Assembly (NCBI RefSeq): GCF_028640845.1
Contig: NC_080546.1
Coordinates: forward strand, 57,609,409-57,673,408
Source: Ahaetulla prasina
Taxonomy: Eukaryota; Chordata; Lepidosauria; Squamata; Colubridae
Direction of reading: 5' to 3'
DNA: 64,000 nucleotides
Shown: piece by piece, positions 12,291 to 24,339 of the stretch
How positions within the stretch are numbered: position 1 is the first letter of the stretch
Layout: each line of letters starts with the position of its first letter
Translations under genes and position numbers: made by a program
Notes under the pieces: generated by a model
What the model saw: only the letters and a program-made list of their open reading frames with translations
What the model was told of the DNA's origin: nothing
Databases searched by the model: none

Positions 12291-12873
12291 TAGTTTTGAT
12301 TGGTAGTTGATTGAGGGTTATTTGTAACAGGTGGAGGAAGGAAGGTTGGTTGAGCAGTGAGTAGTTGATCGTTGGATGATTGGAGGTTTTGAATGGGTAG
12401 TTGAGGATTGATGATTCGAGTTATGGATGGATGGATGCCTTGTTTGATGGATTGTTGAATGTTTTGATTGAAGTGTGGTTGAGTGATGGGGGTTTGATTG
12501 AGGGATTTACTTTTTATGCAGTCAGCACGGTATTCAATGTAAAGGTTCGTTTCTCCTTCTTCTTGTCATCGTTTGAGCTCTGAACGAAGTTCACGGGATC
12601 TAATATGTTGTAGGAATGATAAGTCTGGTCTAGCTCTAAGCTTGTTGCAGCTGAGATTGTTTCTGGCAATTTTGTTTATAGTATAAATGAAATTTCTTTT
12701 GCTGGTTTCATTTTTGCAAATGATTCTACAGAATTTAGGTGCTGAACCATCACTGTATTTGAATTCAGGTCCATCTCTGGAGACTTTAGTTATTTCACTA
12801 GGGTCGAAGGATGATAATTTGTAATTTGAAATGATGTTTCGTATTTTATCAATATCTGGTTCATTTGTAATAT

Positions 12874-13458
12874 CTAGGCCAAATAATAGAGCATTCTGAC
12901 GTTTTTTCTCTCTCTCTCAAGTGAATCTCTTACTAGTATTGCTACGTTGTTTGGTTGATTGGTAGATGTTTGAGGTTTAGTTTGAGTACAAGGCAGTGTT
13001 TGTTGAATTGGGAGATGTTTTTGATCAGTTGTGTTTCCATTTATTTTTGCTATAATTTTATTTTCAAGGTTTGCTATAAGTTTATTTTCAAGGTTTGTGA
13101 AACGTGCATCAAGTTGTGCATGTAGGTGTGCTAGTAATTTTTTTTCTAAGTTTTTTTGAATGTTGTTAATGACGGTTTTTTCAATGTTGTTAATGACGGT
13201 TTTTTCAATGTTTGACATAATAGAGTTAGTGATAGTTTTTTCTAGGTTAGCTTGGATAGATTCTATGATATTTTGTTGTGATTTGATAGTTTCGATGATA
13301 TTTTGCTGTGATTTTATAAATGTGTCTATGTTTAGTGAATGATCAGATATGGGATGATTACAGTTATGACATGATTGTGTTTCGTATTGGTCATTATTTG
13401 CAGTTGCATCTATTGATTGTGATCGTTTTGAATTTTTGTTGGGATTTCTGCCTGGCAT
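12874..13458 (-). pseudogene. CR1-like ORF1, 5' part
   Basis: The frame opens MPGRNPNKNSKRS and encodes 194 residues. A CHNCNHPISDH cluster (about residues 31-41) looks like a small metal-binding knuckle. It is followed by a long heptad-like region of repeated NNIEKTV and NLEKK/NLENK units (about 50-145), predicted to be coiled coil. ORF1 proteins of this group bind element RNA and oligomerise, which fits. The frame then runs into a different sequence near 12900, indicating a frameshift. The internal near-duplicate NNIEKTV units match a direct repeat near 13166-13205. The assignment rests on position upstream of ORF2 and on composition. Confidence 0.65.
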
Positions 13459-13930
13459 GATTGATATTCTATTAGTATTTTACAGTTAATTTTGCTGTAA
13501 TTATACTAATGTTGATAGATGGTCATTCCACAAGATGGCAGTGTTGTGAAGATGGAGAAAGGATGGATATAGGATGGACTAAATTTAGTAAAGTAGTATC
13601 TCTCTATTACTTACTCTACTTTAATCTTTCTCTTTCACACCTTTTCTACTTTAATCTTTCTCTTCCACACCTTTTCTCTGTAAGATAACATGTTTTTGAG
13701 GATGTGGTGTTTGAGTTCGTGGGGATGTTGATGATGGAGGTAGCGTGGTTGATAGTGATGGCGGATGTTGGAGTTAGTAGAGAAGGAAGTGGTGGGAAGA
13801 TGAAGATGGATGAAAGCAGTGAAGACGGTGATGGCGGATGCTGGAGGTAGTAGAGAAGGAGTTTGTGGGGGGATGGAGTTGATTTTAAAAGATTCACCCT
13901 GGCAATCTGCTCTGTTCAGTTGAGGTTCTC

Positions 13931-15340
13931 TTTGGCAGGAATTTCAAAAATTTGAGTTTCAAATTTCAAAATTTATTTTGATTTGATTCATCCCATATCT
14001 TTTCTTATCATTATTCTACTGATTTACCTAAATTTTCATTGTCCTTAACTATTCAAGACACCAGAGTCTATGCATGGTAACCAAGTAGACTACTCAACCA
14101 ACTAGGTCATATCCCAAATTGCATACGATGAAAAGAGTAATCAGCTGTTAAGAAAATAATGGAATGTGCAGAAATGAGTAAATTGACATTTGAAATTAGA
14201 GAGCAGGAAGATAAACAATATTATAAGATATGGGACTTATTTTACTAAAGGCTAGAAGGAAAAATATGTTGAAAAAGATTTGAGAGAGGTTTCAATAAGG
14301 AAAGAATTGTTGAATGATACAACTGATTTAAGATGATGGGATAAATGATGTAATAAAATATTAATTTAGAATAATCTACATGAAATACTATAGTTAATAA
14401 AATACTATAGTTAATTAAAGAATTAAAGAATTAAAGAATTAACTGATCAAAACATTTGATACATATCAGATTGATAAAATGTAAGATTAGATAAACCAAT
14501 GATACCCATATGTTGAAATTGTACAAAAGATTTGTAATTAACCTACCGACACACTGTATCTGGATTGAAGATGTTTTTATGTTTGTTTGTATTATTAATT
14601 CCAAAAAAAAAGAAAAAAAAAGAAAAGAGTAATTAGCTGGAGTAGACTATTAATGAATAAAAAGGTTGCCATTTCAACAGACCACTACTCTTGAGGAATT
14701 AACAGTACATGCAAATCTTAGCTTATTAAATATGTGTGAATATTTAATATTGTAGATAGATAATATTATTTCATGGGTTATTATTGTACTAGTTTTCTAC
14801 TTTTCCTAATAGTTTATTTATTTAAAGTATATGATATAATTCTGTTGTCTGTCAAATCCATAGTTACTTGTTCACCTTCTCAGTCTCTTACAAAAAACCT
14901 TTTCAAAGATTTTGAAAGCCATTAAATACCTTTCTCTTTTTTATTAACCTTTTTGAAAAACTTGACAGGTAGGAGAGCATACAAGGTGAACATTAAGTTT
15001 TTAAAACTGATGAGAAAAAAATGTAAAAGGGCAAATTCTGCAATTCATGAGTGCAAGCTTTATAAAACATTTCAAAAGTCAATTGGCTAAAAAGACATTA
15101 TAATGGTTAAAATATAAAGCATGAATTTTTTATCTTTGGTACTTGGTGCTGGAAAATGAATTAGATATCTTGATTTTTGAACGAAAGAACAGACTTCCAC
15201 CCCTTCCCTTTAAATCGTTCACAATTACTGAAAATTAAAATGATTGCAAAGATTGTAAAGAATAAAAGGTATTCTTTTCACAAAAAATACTTGAAACAAA
15301 TCTGTGTATAAAACTACTCGGAGACCTGCATATATTAGGT
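13931..15340. other. Intergenic, nothing recognised
   Basis: AT-rich, with a short run of AATTAAAG repeats near 14405-14445 and an A-rich stretch near 14600. No coding or RNA feature seen. Confidence 0.45.
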
Positions 15341-15344
15341 AAAG

Positions 15345-15700
15345 GTAAAGGTTCCCCTCGCACATACGTGCTAGTCGTTGCTGACTCTAGGGGGCGGTGC
15401 TCATCTCTGTTTCAAAGCCGAAGAGCCAGCGCTGTCCGAAGACGTCTCCGTGGTCATGTGGCTGGCACGACTCAACGCCAAAGGCGCATGGAACGCTGTT
15501 ACCTTCCTACCAAAGGTGGTCCCTATTTTTTCTACTTGCATTTTTACGTGCTTTTGAAACTGCTAGGTTAGCAGAAGCTGGGACAAGTAATGGGAGCTCA
15601 CCCCATTACACGGCAGCACTAGGAATTCAAACCGCCAAGCTGCTGACCTTTCAATCTACAAGCTCAACGTCCTAGCCCCTGAGCCACCATGTCCCTCTGA
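15345..15700 (-). mobile_element. Sauria-type SINE
   Basis: On this strand it starts with the complement of the SINE 3' tail, AGGTAAAGGTTCCCCTCGCA, and ends with the complement of the tRNA-like head (CTGAGCCAC near 15680). It is a mirror-orientation copy of the element at 18240-18597. Sauria SINEs have a tRNA-related head and a tail resembling BovB, and are thought to be mobilised by BovB, which is present at 60926. Confidence 0.85.
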
Positions 15701-16184
15701 ATATATCACACATGTTTAAAAATGTTAGACTGAAGAGAAATTCCAGTATTTCAATTATTCTTTTTAACAAAAATAATGAAATGTTTATTTGTTTGCTCCA
15801 TTTTTATGGCCATCCATTTTAGTCTGGCAGCTTGCAATTCAAAAAAATATATTACAGTAAAAATATTAAAAATTTAAAAACAATAAAACCAACAAAAACT
15901 CTAAAAACATAGGGTCAAGATATTTGGCCAGTTATAATATAGCTAGGAAACAGGACCCTTGACACATTTAATGCTCCAAACATTGTAAAGTTTGATAAGG
16001 TGAAATAATATACAAGATACGGTGTTGGAATATTTTACACTATGCTGCCCGCAAAATTTTGTTGAAAGTCACGCCATTTTTAACTATGATGTGTACCTCA
16101 ATTTACAATGCAGAAAGAAATTATTAAATATTCTACAATCCTATATATTCATTGTTCTACTGAACTGCTTACAATGCTTATTAG

Positions 16185-16706
16185 CAGGGGTGAAATGTAA
16201 ACTTTTTTACTACTGGTTCTGTGGGCATGGCTTGGTGGTGAGGGTAATCTGACTGGGTGGGTGTGCCGAACTTTTTTTTTTTTTTACGTTTAAAAGCATT
16301 TTTTCTACAAGTTCTTCGGCCGAAGACCTTGTAGAAAAAATGCTTTGAAAGGGTTCTGACGATCCCAGGTGAGTTGCCTGATCGCCAGAACCCTTTAAAA
16401 GCAATTTTTACAGCCTCTTCAGCCGAAGAGCTTGTAAAAAAATGCTTTGAAAGGATTCTGACAATCTCAGCTGGGCTGCGGGATCACCAGAGGCTTTTTT
16501 TTTTACTTTTAAAAACATTTTTTGGCTGAAGAAAAAATGGTTTTAAAAGTAAAAAAAAACTCTGATGATCACGTGGCTCAGCTGGGCATGTGGCGGGGTG
16601 GGGGGAGGAAGGGGATAGGGATTTTTGCTACCGGTTCTCTGAACCACCCGCTGCCATCGCTACCGGATCAGGCAATCCGGTCCGAAACGGGAGCATTTCA
16701 CTGCTG
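16185..16706 (+). mobile_element. hAT element of the CAGGGGTGAAAT family
   Basis: The left end CAGGGGTGAAATG pairs with the right end, reverse-complemented CAGCAGTGAAATG. Flanking octamers CTTATTAG (16177-16184) and CTTATGAG (16707-16714) match at 7 of 8 positions. The interior holds repeated hairpins around CTTCGGCCGAAGA and TTGTAGAAAAAATG. Related copies: an interrupted one at 28800-31037 and one at 56658-57981. Confidence 0.85.
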
Positions 16707-17125
16707 CTTATGAGGTATAATTTCCAGAACTAAGAACCACACATGAACAGTTAGTCATGTTGTTTCTGATTTTAAAACTTCATCAAGCATTTGCATAAAA
16801 TATATTGAAATACTTTACAATGATAATTAGGATCAACATTCAAGAATTCATTTTAATTTTCATCTCTTCAGCCAGCCTCAATGGGAAAATGTCCCATCAG
16901 AAGATGGAACTCTTTGTGGTCTTTATTTTTGTATGTAACTCCCCGCCCTCCCGCCAAAAATCATATATTTACCAGGAGCTGTGGTTATTTTTTGTAATAC
17001 CCTTGGGTTATCAGGCTAAGTAGACAGCAGATCAGCAGTAGTGGTTGATCTACTTTTTTACTTTGATCTCTAAAAATAAACATGAACAATACTCCAAGAG
17101 AACTTAGGACTCCAACTTATAAGAG

Positions 17126-17370
17126 AATAGAACAGAACAGAACAGAACAGAACAGAACAGAACAGAACAGAACAGAATAGAATAGAATAGAATCCCTTAT
17201 GGGCCAAGTGTGATTGGACACACAAGGAATTTGTCTTTGGTGCATATGCTATTGCTGTACATAAAAAGACAAGATACATTCATCAATAATGATAAGGTAC
17301 AACACTTAAATGATAGTCATAGGGTACAAATAAGCAGTCAAATCATACTAGGAATACTAAATGTAACTGT
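17126..17370 (-). mobile_element. L3/L2-type LINE 3' end with AGAAC/AGAAT tail
   Basis: The segment from GGCCAAGTGTGATTGGACAC onwards matches the 3' UTR of the LINE at 2456-4253. Its tail here is an array of AGAAC units turning into AGAAT (17126-17192). Strongly 5'-truncated. Confidence 0.85.
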
Positions 17371-17567
17371 AATTCTTTCCAGATGTCTTTATACTGGTTA
17401 ACCAGGATGCCTATTCATAGATTTATTTAAAGCAGATACTAAATTCCCTATTCGTATCCAAAGCTGTTTATTTTTTTCCTTGTTTCCATTTTGTAAAACA
17501 ATTAGAATATAAATCTGTTTTTAAAACTAAATGGTCTAAAAGCATTCTAAAAACAGCTTGTAGTGCA

Positions 17568-18239
17568 GGTAGTCCTCAATTTATGACCACTCATTCATAT
17601 TGGTCCATCTACCAAGAGAGAAAAGATTGAAAAGGAGTAAGAAAGGGGGGAGAACCTTTCAAGAGATATTGCTCCTGTATGAAACAGGATCTTATTTAAA
17701 AAAAAACAAACCCTGGCTCATGAATCAAAGCACCCTGTGTTTTAGAAGACATTCATTCATATACTTTTCAGAGCTTTCATATTTTATTTTATTTTTTTAA
17801 TGCAATTTTTTTAAAAATTTCTTTTAAAACCAGACACATAAACATGAAAATATTTTCAATCTCAATATTGTGTATCGGCGGGGTGGTTACAAATCTCTTG
17901 TGCCTTCACAATTTACAAATATCCTTAATTTATCTAAATTTATATGTCATCCTCTTGTATCCAGAACTTTAAATTAACCAATGGCTATAACCTTTATTTT
18001 TCTCATTCCATATGCATATCCGCTGGTGAATATTTTATCTGGTAACATCATTAATTATGTCGTTCTACACCATTCATATTAATATTTCAATTAATAGTAT
18101 TTTTTCTCCAATCTTTACAAACATATCTTCCCTTCTAGCCATTGATAAAATACATCCCATATCTTATAGTATTGCTTTGCTTTCATATTTTATTATGTCT
18201 TAATTTGCTCTGTTCATAATGACTCACATATTTACAGAT
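17568..18239. other. Intergenic; one MITE terminus, otherwise nothing
   Basis: 17566-17600 carries CAGGTAGTCCTCAATTTATG, the terminal repeat of the palindromic MITE family at 41612, without a partner. The rest is AT-rich and unassigned. Confidence 0.4.
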
Positions 18240-18597
18240 AGGTACTTTCTAAGTGGCTCAGGGGCTAAGACGCTGAGCTTGTTGATTGAAAGGTTGGCAG
18301 TTCAGCGGTTCAAATCCTTAGGGCCGCGTAACGGGGTGAGCTCCCGTTACTTGTCCCAGCTTCTGCCAACCTAGCAGTTTCAAAGCACGTAAAAATGCAA
18401 GTAGAAAAATAGGGACCATCTTTGGTGGGAAGGTAACAGCGTTCCATGCGCCTTCAGCATTTAGTCATGCTGGCCACATGACCACGAAGACATCTTTGGA
18501 CAGCACTGACTCTTCGGCTTTGAAACAGAGATGAGTACTGCCTCCTAGAGTCGGGAATGACTAGCACATATGTGCGAGGGGAACCTTTACCTTTACA
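18240..18597 (+). mobile_element. Sauria-type SINE
   Basis: tRNA-like head with an A box in GTGGCTCAGGGGCTAAGAC and a B box in GGTTCAAATCC (about 18310). It has a central conserved region and a tail with TAGAGTCGGGAATGACTAGC followed by GAGGGGAACC and TTTACCTTTAC. The GAGTCGG...GACT part resembles the BovB 3' end at 62945-62965. Confidence 0.88.
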
Positions 18598-18804
18598 ATC
18601 TGAGATTTTCTTTTAAGAGCAGAATTTAAACTTTAGTGCAGTAAAATGACTAAAACATGCAGATTACAATGCAATTTAGGGCCTGTTATTCTTTTAAAGT
18701 CTAGTCTATATCACTGAATTTAATTATAAAATTAAAGGTAAATCAACATGAGCTCTGAAAGCAAAGTTAGTTTACAAATGTGTGTGCCTGTGCATCTGTT
18801 GTGT

Positions 18805-18839
18805 GTGGGGGGAGGAGAGGGAGGGAGGGGAGAGAGAGG

Positions 18840-18871
<32 letters not shown>

Positions 18872-18872
18872 T
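18805..18872. repeat. (GGGA)n/(GA)n purine repeat
   Basis: Purine-only simple repeat ending in about 13 GA units. Confidence 0.9.
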
Positions 18873-18904
18873 GTGTATATGACTAGATAAATGCCTGTCA
18901 GAAA

Positions 18905-18990
18905 CAATTTACTTTCAGCGGATCTCCTGCAGACCAGAAGATTGGACTTGATGACCCTGGAAGCCTTTCATGGTCCTATTACTAGGATGC
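18905..18990 (+). mobile_element. CR1 LINE 3' end fragment
   Basis: CTCCTGCAGACCAGA, then GGACTTGATGACCCTGGAAG and a TCCTATTACTA end, is the conserved 3' terminus of classical CR1 elements (compare the minus-strand CR1 at 43400). No coding part remains. Confidence 0.65.
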
Positions 18991-19544
18991 ACAATATTGC
19001 AGTTAATAATTCTCTCTTTTTTTCTGAAAATTCCTTTGGCCTCTGAATTGTTATGACTAATGGGTCAATAGCTAGCAAGATCAATATGGAAAAATGGTTG
19101 AAAAAAAATACAGAAATGCTATTGAACGATATTGTGATTTCCAAATTATCATCAGAGGTTTTATATACAGTACCACACTAAAGAGCACTACTTCAGCCAA
19201 AACAATGTCAACAGATTTAGATTTAAATTAAAGGGGGTAAAATCTTTCGTCCATATTCCTCAATTTAACTTAAGGACAATGAAAAAGAGAGAAACTGAAA
19301 AAGAGCACTGAAATGAAGATATTGACAGGCAGGCTTTAAATCATTTTGCTGCTAGTTTAGCTCTCACGAGGAGGCTGAATGGCATGTAGCTTAATCTAAT
19401 AGCAGACTATGATGCCTGTCAGAAATTTCTTCCTGAGATTACTGCCTCATTTTGTTTAGTCTTACTGCCAGTCTCCTATATCCATATAACCTCTGCAGAA
19501 TTATTTATTGACATACGTATTAACTAAATTGAGAAGCAGTTTGG

Positions 19545-19740
19545 TGTAGTATTGAAGTTATATGTCTAGAAATTGAGAAATCTAGTTCTTACTTAGGCAG
19601 AAAGCCAGCTGTGTGACCTTGGACTAGTCCATTTCTCTGAACCCTAGGAAGGAGACAACAGTAAACCACCAAGAAAACTGCAAGAATTTATCCAGGCAGT
19701 CCAAGAACTGGACATGACTGAATGAAGGAAAAAAATAACT
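19545..19740 (+). mobile_element. tRNA-derived SINE, ACA/Squam-like
   Basis: The head AAGCAGTTTGGTGTAGTATT, the middle GAAAGCCAGCTGTGTGACC and CCCTAGGAAGGAGACAACAG, and a GACATGACTGAATGA end match, in opposite orientation, the SINE in GLRA3 intron 1 (34715-34865). The end resembles a BovB tail. The family name is tentative. Confidence 0.7.
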
Positions 19741-19996
19741 ACAATAAGTTTTATTTATCATAAAATAGAAAACAGATAAATACCACACAAATTATTAACT
19801 GATCATTCATCAACATTAATCTTCTATTAAACTATCAGAGTAACGTATACTGCATCTTGCTACTCAATTTTCCAGCAAATTAGCTTCAGATCTCTTTTGA
19901 AAACATGTCTTGTTATTAGTTTACAAATAATTATAATTGTAATGGCCACTAACAGAACTTAACTGTTATTGCATTCAGATGCCTCTCCTCTCTCCG

Positions 19997-19997
<1 letters not shown>

Positions 19998-20080
<83 letters not shown>
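19998..20080. repeat. (TATC)n / (GATA)n microsatellite
   Basis: About 20 uninterrupted tetranucleotide units. The motif is that of the Bkm repeat first known from snake sex chromosomes, but arrays of this size also occur on autosomes. Confidence 0.95.
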
Positions 20081-20081
<1 letters not shown>

Positions 20082-21714
20082 GTCCGCTGTCTAGCTGTAT
20101 CTATATTCTCTTACCATTCATTATTGTTGCCTACCAAAATCTTGTCCATTTGGACAAATAGAGAAATAATCACTCACTTAATATCTTTGTATCAGATCTT
20201 CCCAGGTCCATTCTCTATGACATGGGTTAAATCCAATGTTCTTAATAATTGGGGAAAGTTAAATTCCCTATTAATTCAGTAGGTTTACTATAATTGCACC
20301 ATGATGTTTATGTAATTAGAAAATGTATATAGGCTAGCATAGCTTTAATAGAAAGTATACTAAACATGGTCCCATTAATAATTTATAGTTTCTGAAATGA
20401 ACTCCTAGATTAGAGTTCCTATTTTAGTGGAAAATTGTTAATGGAATAGAATTCATTCTATTTATATATCAGTTGGAGTATATTTAACTAGAGGTATATA
20501 GTTTGTAGAACTCTGACTAATATGTAAGCATTCTATTCTTGGGCATTTAATTGGATGATTTCACAAGGGAAGCACTCAAATATACCTCTCTGACATACTT
20601 GCACACCTTCATGTAATGGTTTGTCTTCTCAAAGTCTTCAATAACTATTTCGTATGCAAAATTGGAGAGTATTTTACTCTGGTACTTGTCACCTTTTAAA
20701 AAATATTTTTAATAAACTACAATACTTATTTTAATTTGCACTTGGGGTCTAATTTCTCACAATTATTGGCTGGTACAGAAAAGTACAGAGATAGCCTTGA
20801 GGAAGGAATACAGTAAGTAAACAGTTCATCTCTGAGATAGAGCAGGGTGTGAGAAAGATTACTATCTTGGTTCTGTTTGGTATTAGAAGGGGTAGGACAC
20901 TACTCTGTCAGACTTCAACATTCTTTTATTATATGCTACAGCAATAAAGCTCCATTAACCTTTGGGCTGTCTGTTTCCTGACTTGGCCTAACTGAAAGGC
21001 TTGACAGTTCTGGCCATTAGAAAGTTCACTAGTGACTAGTAGTACTATTAGATGTAATGAAGTACTTTTATATTAGTAAACAGATTGGAATGTAAAAATC
21101 CTAGTTAATTGACAAAGCATTACAAATCCATGTATATGAAGAGATAGCTGGTTTATAAGTAGCATGAAGAAATAGAAAATAGGGAATGGCATCTTAGAGA
21201 ATATGTCCATTAATGGTTGAATGCTTCATATTTATAACTTTTCTAAAAACAAAACAGATTTTAGGAAATGTACTGATGAATTCTGTTAGTCACAAAGTAG
21301 ACTAGGGCATGGCAGGGAATCAGATTTCAACTAAACATCTGGGGGGAAAACTCTTAAATGAAAGAGGTGCTTACTAAAACAAAACTAGAAGAGTGTGGTC
21401 TATTTTTTAAATTGGCTTAATTGACCATCCATTCATAACATTACATTCCATCCTTTTCTTTTGTAGACCTACATGCTACAATTAATGGTATTATATGATT
21501 CTACAGTATCTTTGAACTAAAATGCTAAAATCCAGTTACCCAGAAATATGAATATGTTTCTGTAATTTTATTTTCTCTTATTTTTAAATAACTCCAGGCA
21601 ATAGCTTGGGATCTCATGTGGAACACAGGAAACCTGTTGTCTCCACTTCACTATAAATCTACATCAAGATTTGGGGTTACAGCTTAGAAAGCTAATAAAT
21701 GATGTGTTATAACA
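20081..21714. other. Intergenic, nothing recognised
   Basis: AT-rich sequence with no exon, RNA gene or identifiable repeat. Confidence 0.45.
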
Positions 21715-21716
21715 AA

Positions 21717-21990
21717 AAGGGCCGCGGTGTGGCTCAGGCTGTAAGAAGCCTGATATTAAACACAGCTGCCTGCAATTACTGCAGGTTCTAGTCCCACCAG
21801 GCCCAAGGTTGACTCAGCCTTCCATCCTTTATAAGGTAGGTAAAATGAGGACCCAGATTGTTGGGGGGGCAATAAGTTGACTTTGTATATAAATATACAA
21901 ATAGAATGAGACTATTGCCTTACACAATGTAAGCCACCCTGAGTCTTCAGAGAAGGGCGGGATATAAATGTAAAAAAATAAATTAAAAAA
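21717..21990 (+). mobile_element. tRNA-derived SINE with L2-type tail
   Basis: The head GGCCGCGGTGTGGCTCAGGC contains an A-box-like stretch and GGTTCTAGTCCCA a B box. The body has GTTGACTCAGCCTTCCATCC and CCCAGATTGTTGGG. The tail, CCACCCTGAGTCTTCAGAGA with GGGCGGGATATAAAT, is the same as the 3' end of the L2 LINE at 48445. Another copy is at 41336. Confidence 0.88.
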
Positions 21991-22194
21991 AATTATTTTT
22001 TGTCAGATAATTTGTAGTTATTGGATCCTTTCTCTGGACACTTTAGGTCCCTTTTCTGAAAACTTGCCGTCTTGCAGACCCTAGGAAGTGTGCCTTTTCT
22101 ACTGCAGTCCCCACCTTATCGAACAAACTTCCCCTTGAGGTCCTGGTATATATATATATATATATGTTTTCTGAGGTTTTCACGGGTGTTTGTA

Positions 22195-22260
22195 TGTAGG
22201 TCTTTGGTTGTTCAGGTTTTCTCCCGTGTAAAATTGGAAGTGTCTTGGCAAGACACTTCC

Positions 22261-22268
<8 letters not shown>
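22195..22268. repeat. Palindrome of Penelope-type terminal segments
   Basis: GGAAGTGTCTTG and its reverse complement CAAGACACTTCC meet at a single central G near 22250. The outer sequence (TCTTTGGTTGTTCAGG, TTTTCTCCCGTG) is the terminal segment of the Penelope-like element at 46594. The right arm runs into a TA repeat. Confidence 0.8.
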
Positions 22269-22326
<58 letters not shown>

Positions 22327-22384
22327 ATGTATATGTATATGTATATATATGTATGTATATGTATATGTATATGTATATATATGT

Positions 22385-22417
<33 letters not shown>

Positions 22418-22422
22418 TATGC
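22265..22422. repeat. (TA)n, (TATG)n and (TATATG)n microsatellite
   Basis: Compound array following the palindrome. The homologous array in the duplicate copy lies at 24150-24338. Confidence 0.95.
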
Positions 22423-22789
22423 AAAGCACACAACACAAACACACGAAAAGAGAGGGAAATGTGGTTTCTCATCAAAATATTGTAACCTGTGCCAACATTA
22501 AACCAACATTAAAGCAAGATAAAGTATTTTAGTGTGTTTAGTGTGCATGAGACAGAAGAAAGGAAGGAAGGAAGGAAGGGAAAAAAGGAAGAAATAAATA
22601 AATAAATAAGTACTCAGGGCTAATAATAATCCCATATTTCAGGATCAATGGGAAGCATAATTTCACACATATTATATGAAATTCCCATTCTCAAACAACA
22701 TTAAACTACTGAATTGATTGTTTCAATGTAAATATAATGTAAATTATATTTACAATATAATTATATTTAAAATTGTAAATTATATTTAC

Positions 22790-22925
22790 AATGTAAAGGG
22801 GCGTGCATAAGAGCACAAAAGTGCCTACTGTTCCTGTCCTATTGTTTCCTTTCATTATATATACGCTTATATGTTGTATAGTTGTTTTATGCTTATGCTT
22901 ATATATGTGACAAAATAAAATAAAA
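22790..22925 (+). mobile_element. CR1-like LINE 3' end
   Basis: CATAAGAGCACAAAAGTGCC, then TTCCTGTCCTATTG and a terminal TGTGACAAAATAAAAT, is the plus-strand version of the CR1-like 3' UTR at 9715-9890. It is repeated by duplication at 24712-24845. Confidence 0.8.
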
Positions 22926-23367
22926 AATAGATTCATAGCTGTTCAAGGTCACGTTGAAACTACTTGATAGGTGTTCCTTGTAAACATAAGCATTTACTTC
23001 TCTGGCTGTGGACAGGTGTGCTTTTATTTTTCTAAAGCCGTTGATGGTAACTAGATGACTAGGTGCTATTTATTCATAAAATCGTTGCTGAATGATGTGC
23101 AATTCTGACTAGCTATAGTGTCTGAGATATTTTTAAATGTTTCTGATTCTCATGGAGCAAGTCTTTCAAATAAATCCTACATGTCTCTTTACTTTATTTC
23201 AGCAATTCATAGTTTAGGATCTTGAACAAGTTCCAATAGCATTTTTTCTCATAATATACAGCAACTAACCCTTGTTTTAATGAAAACTCTCAAAAGAAAA
23301 AAAAAACTCCAACTGTTCAGAGAATGTTGTAACTAGCTAATATAAAGTTAAAATAAATGAACAAATA

Positions 23368-23368
<1 letters not shown>

Positions 23369-23405
<37 letters not shown>
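23369..23405. repeat. (GT)n microsatellite
   Basis: About 18 GT units. The duplicate copy at 25290-25326 has the same array, while the copies near 28138 and 29060 have only 4-6 units. Confidence 0.92.
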
Positions 23406-23408
<3 letters not shown>

Positions 23409-23711
23409 AAGAGCCATGCTGGAATGTGGATTCTCTTTCAACTAATTTTCTTCTAATTAAATAGATTTTCTTCTGCCTATGACTGTCACAAACACAAGGT
23501 GCTTAAATAATTTATTTTATACGTGCTTTACTTATTTATTCATATTTATATATGAAAAAACTGACATATGGATGATGTCTTTGCTCTAATAATTAAATTC
23601 ACACATCTTGCAGACCCTAGGAAGTGTGCCTTTTCTACTGCAGTCCCCACCTTATCGAACAAACTTCCCTTGAGGTCCTGGTATATATATATGTATATAT
23701 ATATGTATGTA

Positions 23712-23744
<33 letters not shown>

Positions 23745-24053
23745 ATGTATATAAATATACAAATAGAATGAGACTATTGCCTTACACAATGTAAGCCACC
23801 CTGAGTCTTCAGAGAAGGCGGGATATAATGTAAAAAATAAATTAAAAAATTATTTTTGTCAGATAATTTGTAGTTATTGGATCCTTTCTCTGGACACCTT
23901 AGGTCCCTTTTCTGAAAACTTGCCATCTTGCAGACCCTAGGAAGTGTGCCTTTTCTACTGCAGTCCCCACCTTATCGAACAAACTTCCCCTTGAGGTCCT
24001 GGTATATATATATATATATATATGTTTTCTGAGGTTTTCACGGTGTTTGTATA

Positions 24054-24147
24054 GGTCTTTGGTTGTTCAGGTTTTCTCCGTGTAAAATTGGAAGTGTCTT
24101 GGCAAGACACTTCCAATTTTACACAGGAGAAACCCGATAACCAAAGA

Positions 24148-24155
<8 letters not shown>
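24054..24155. repeat. Palindrome of Penelope-type termini, about 50-bp arms
   Basis: Left arm from AGGTCTTTGGTTGTTCAGG to GGAAGTGTCTTG, central G, then right arm CAAGACACTTCCAATTTTAC to AACCAAAGACCT. The arms pair almost throughout. It is the homologue of the palindrome at 22195, with a more complete right arm. Confidence 0.9.

Positions 24156-24339
<184 letters not shown>

Larger units (their letters stand above)
9715..13930 (-). mobile_element. Nearly complete CR1-like LINE
   Basis: Read right to left: a probable 5' UTR (about 13460-13930), ORF1 (starts 13458), ORF2 with endonuclease and reverse transcriptase (about 12290-10145), and a 3' UTR ending near 9715. The 3' UTR recurs at 7225-7730 (same strand) and at 22790-22925 and 24712-24845 (+ strand). 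Both ORFs are broken by frameshifts, so the copy is dead, but the domain order is that of CR1-group non-LTR elements. The 5' limit is approximate: it is placed where the purine-rich leader gives way to ordinary sequence. Confidence 0.8.
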
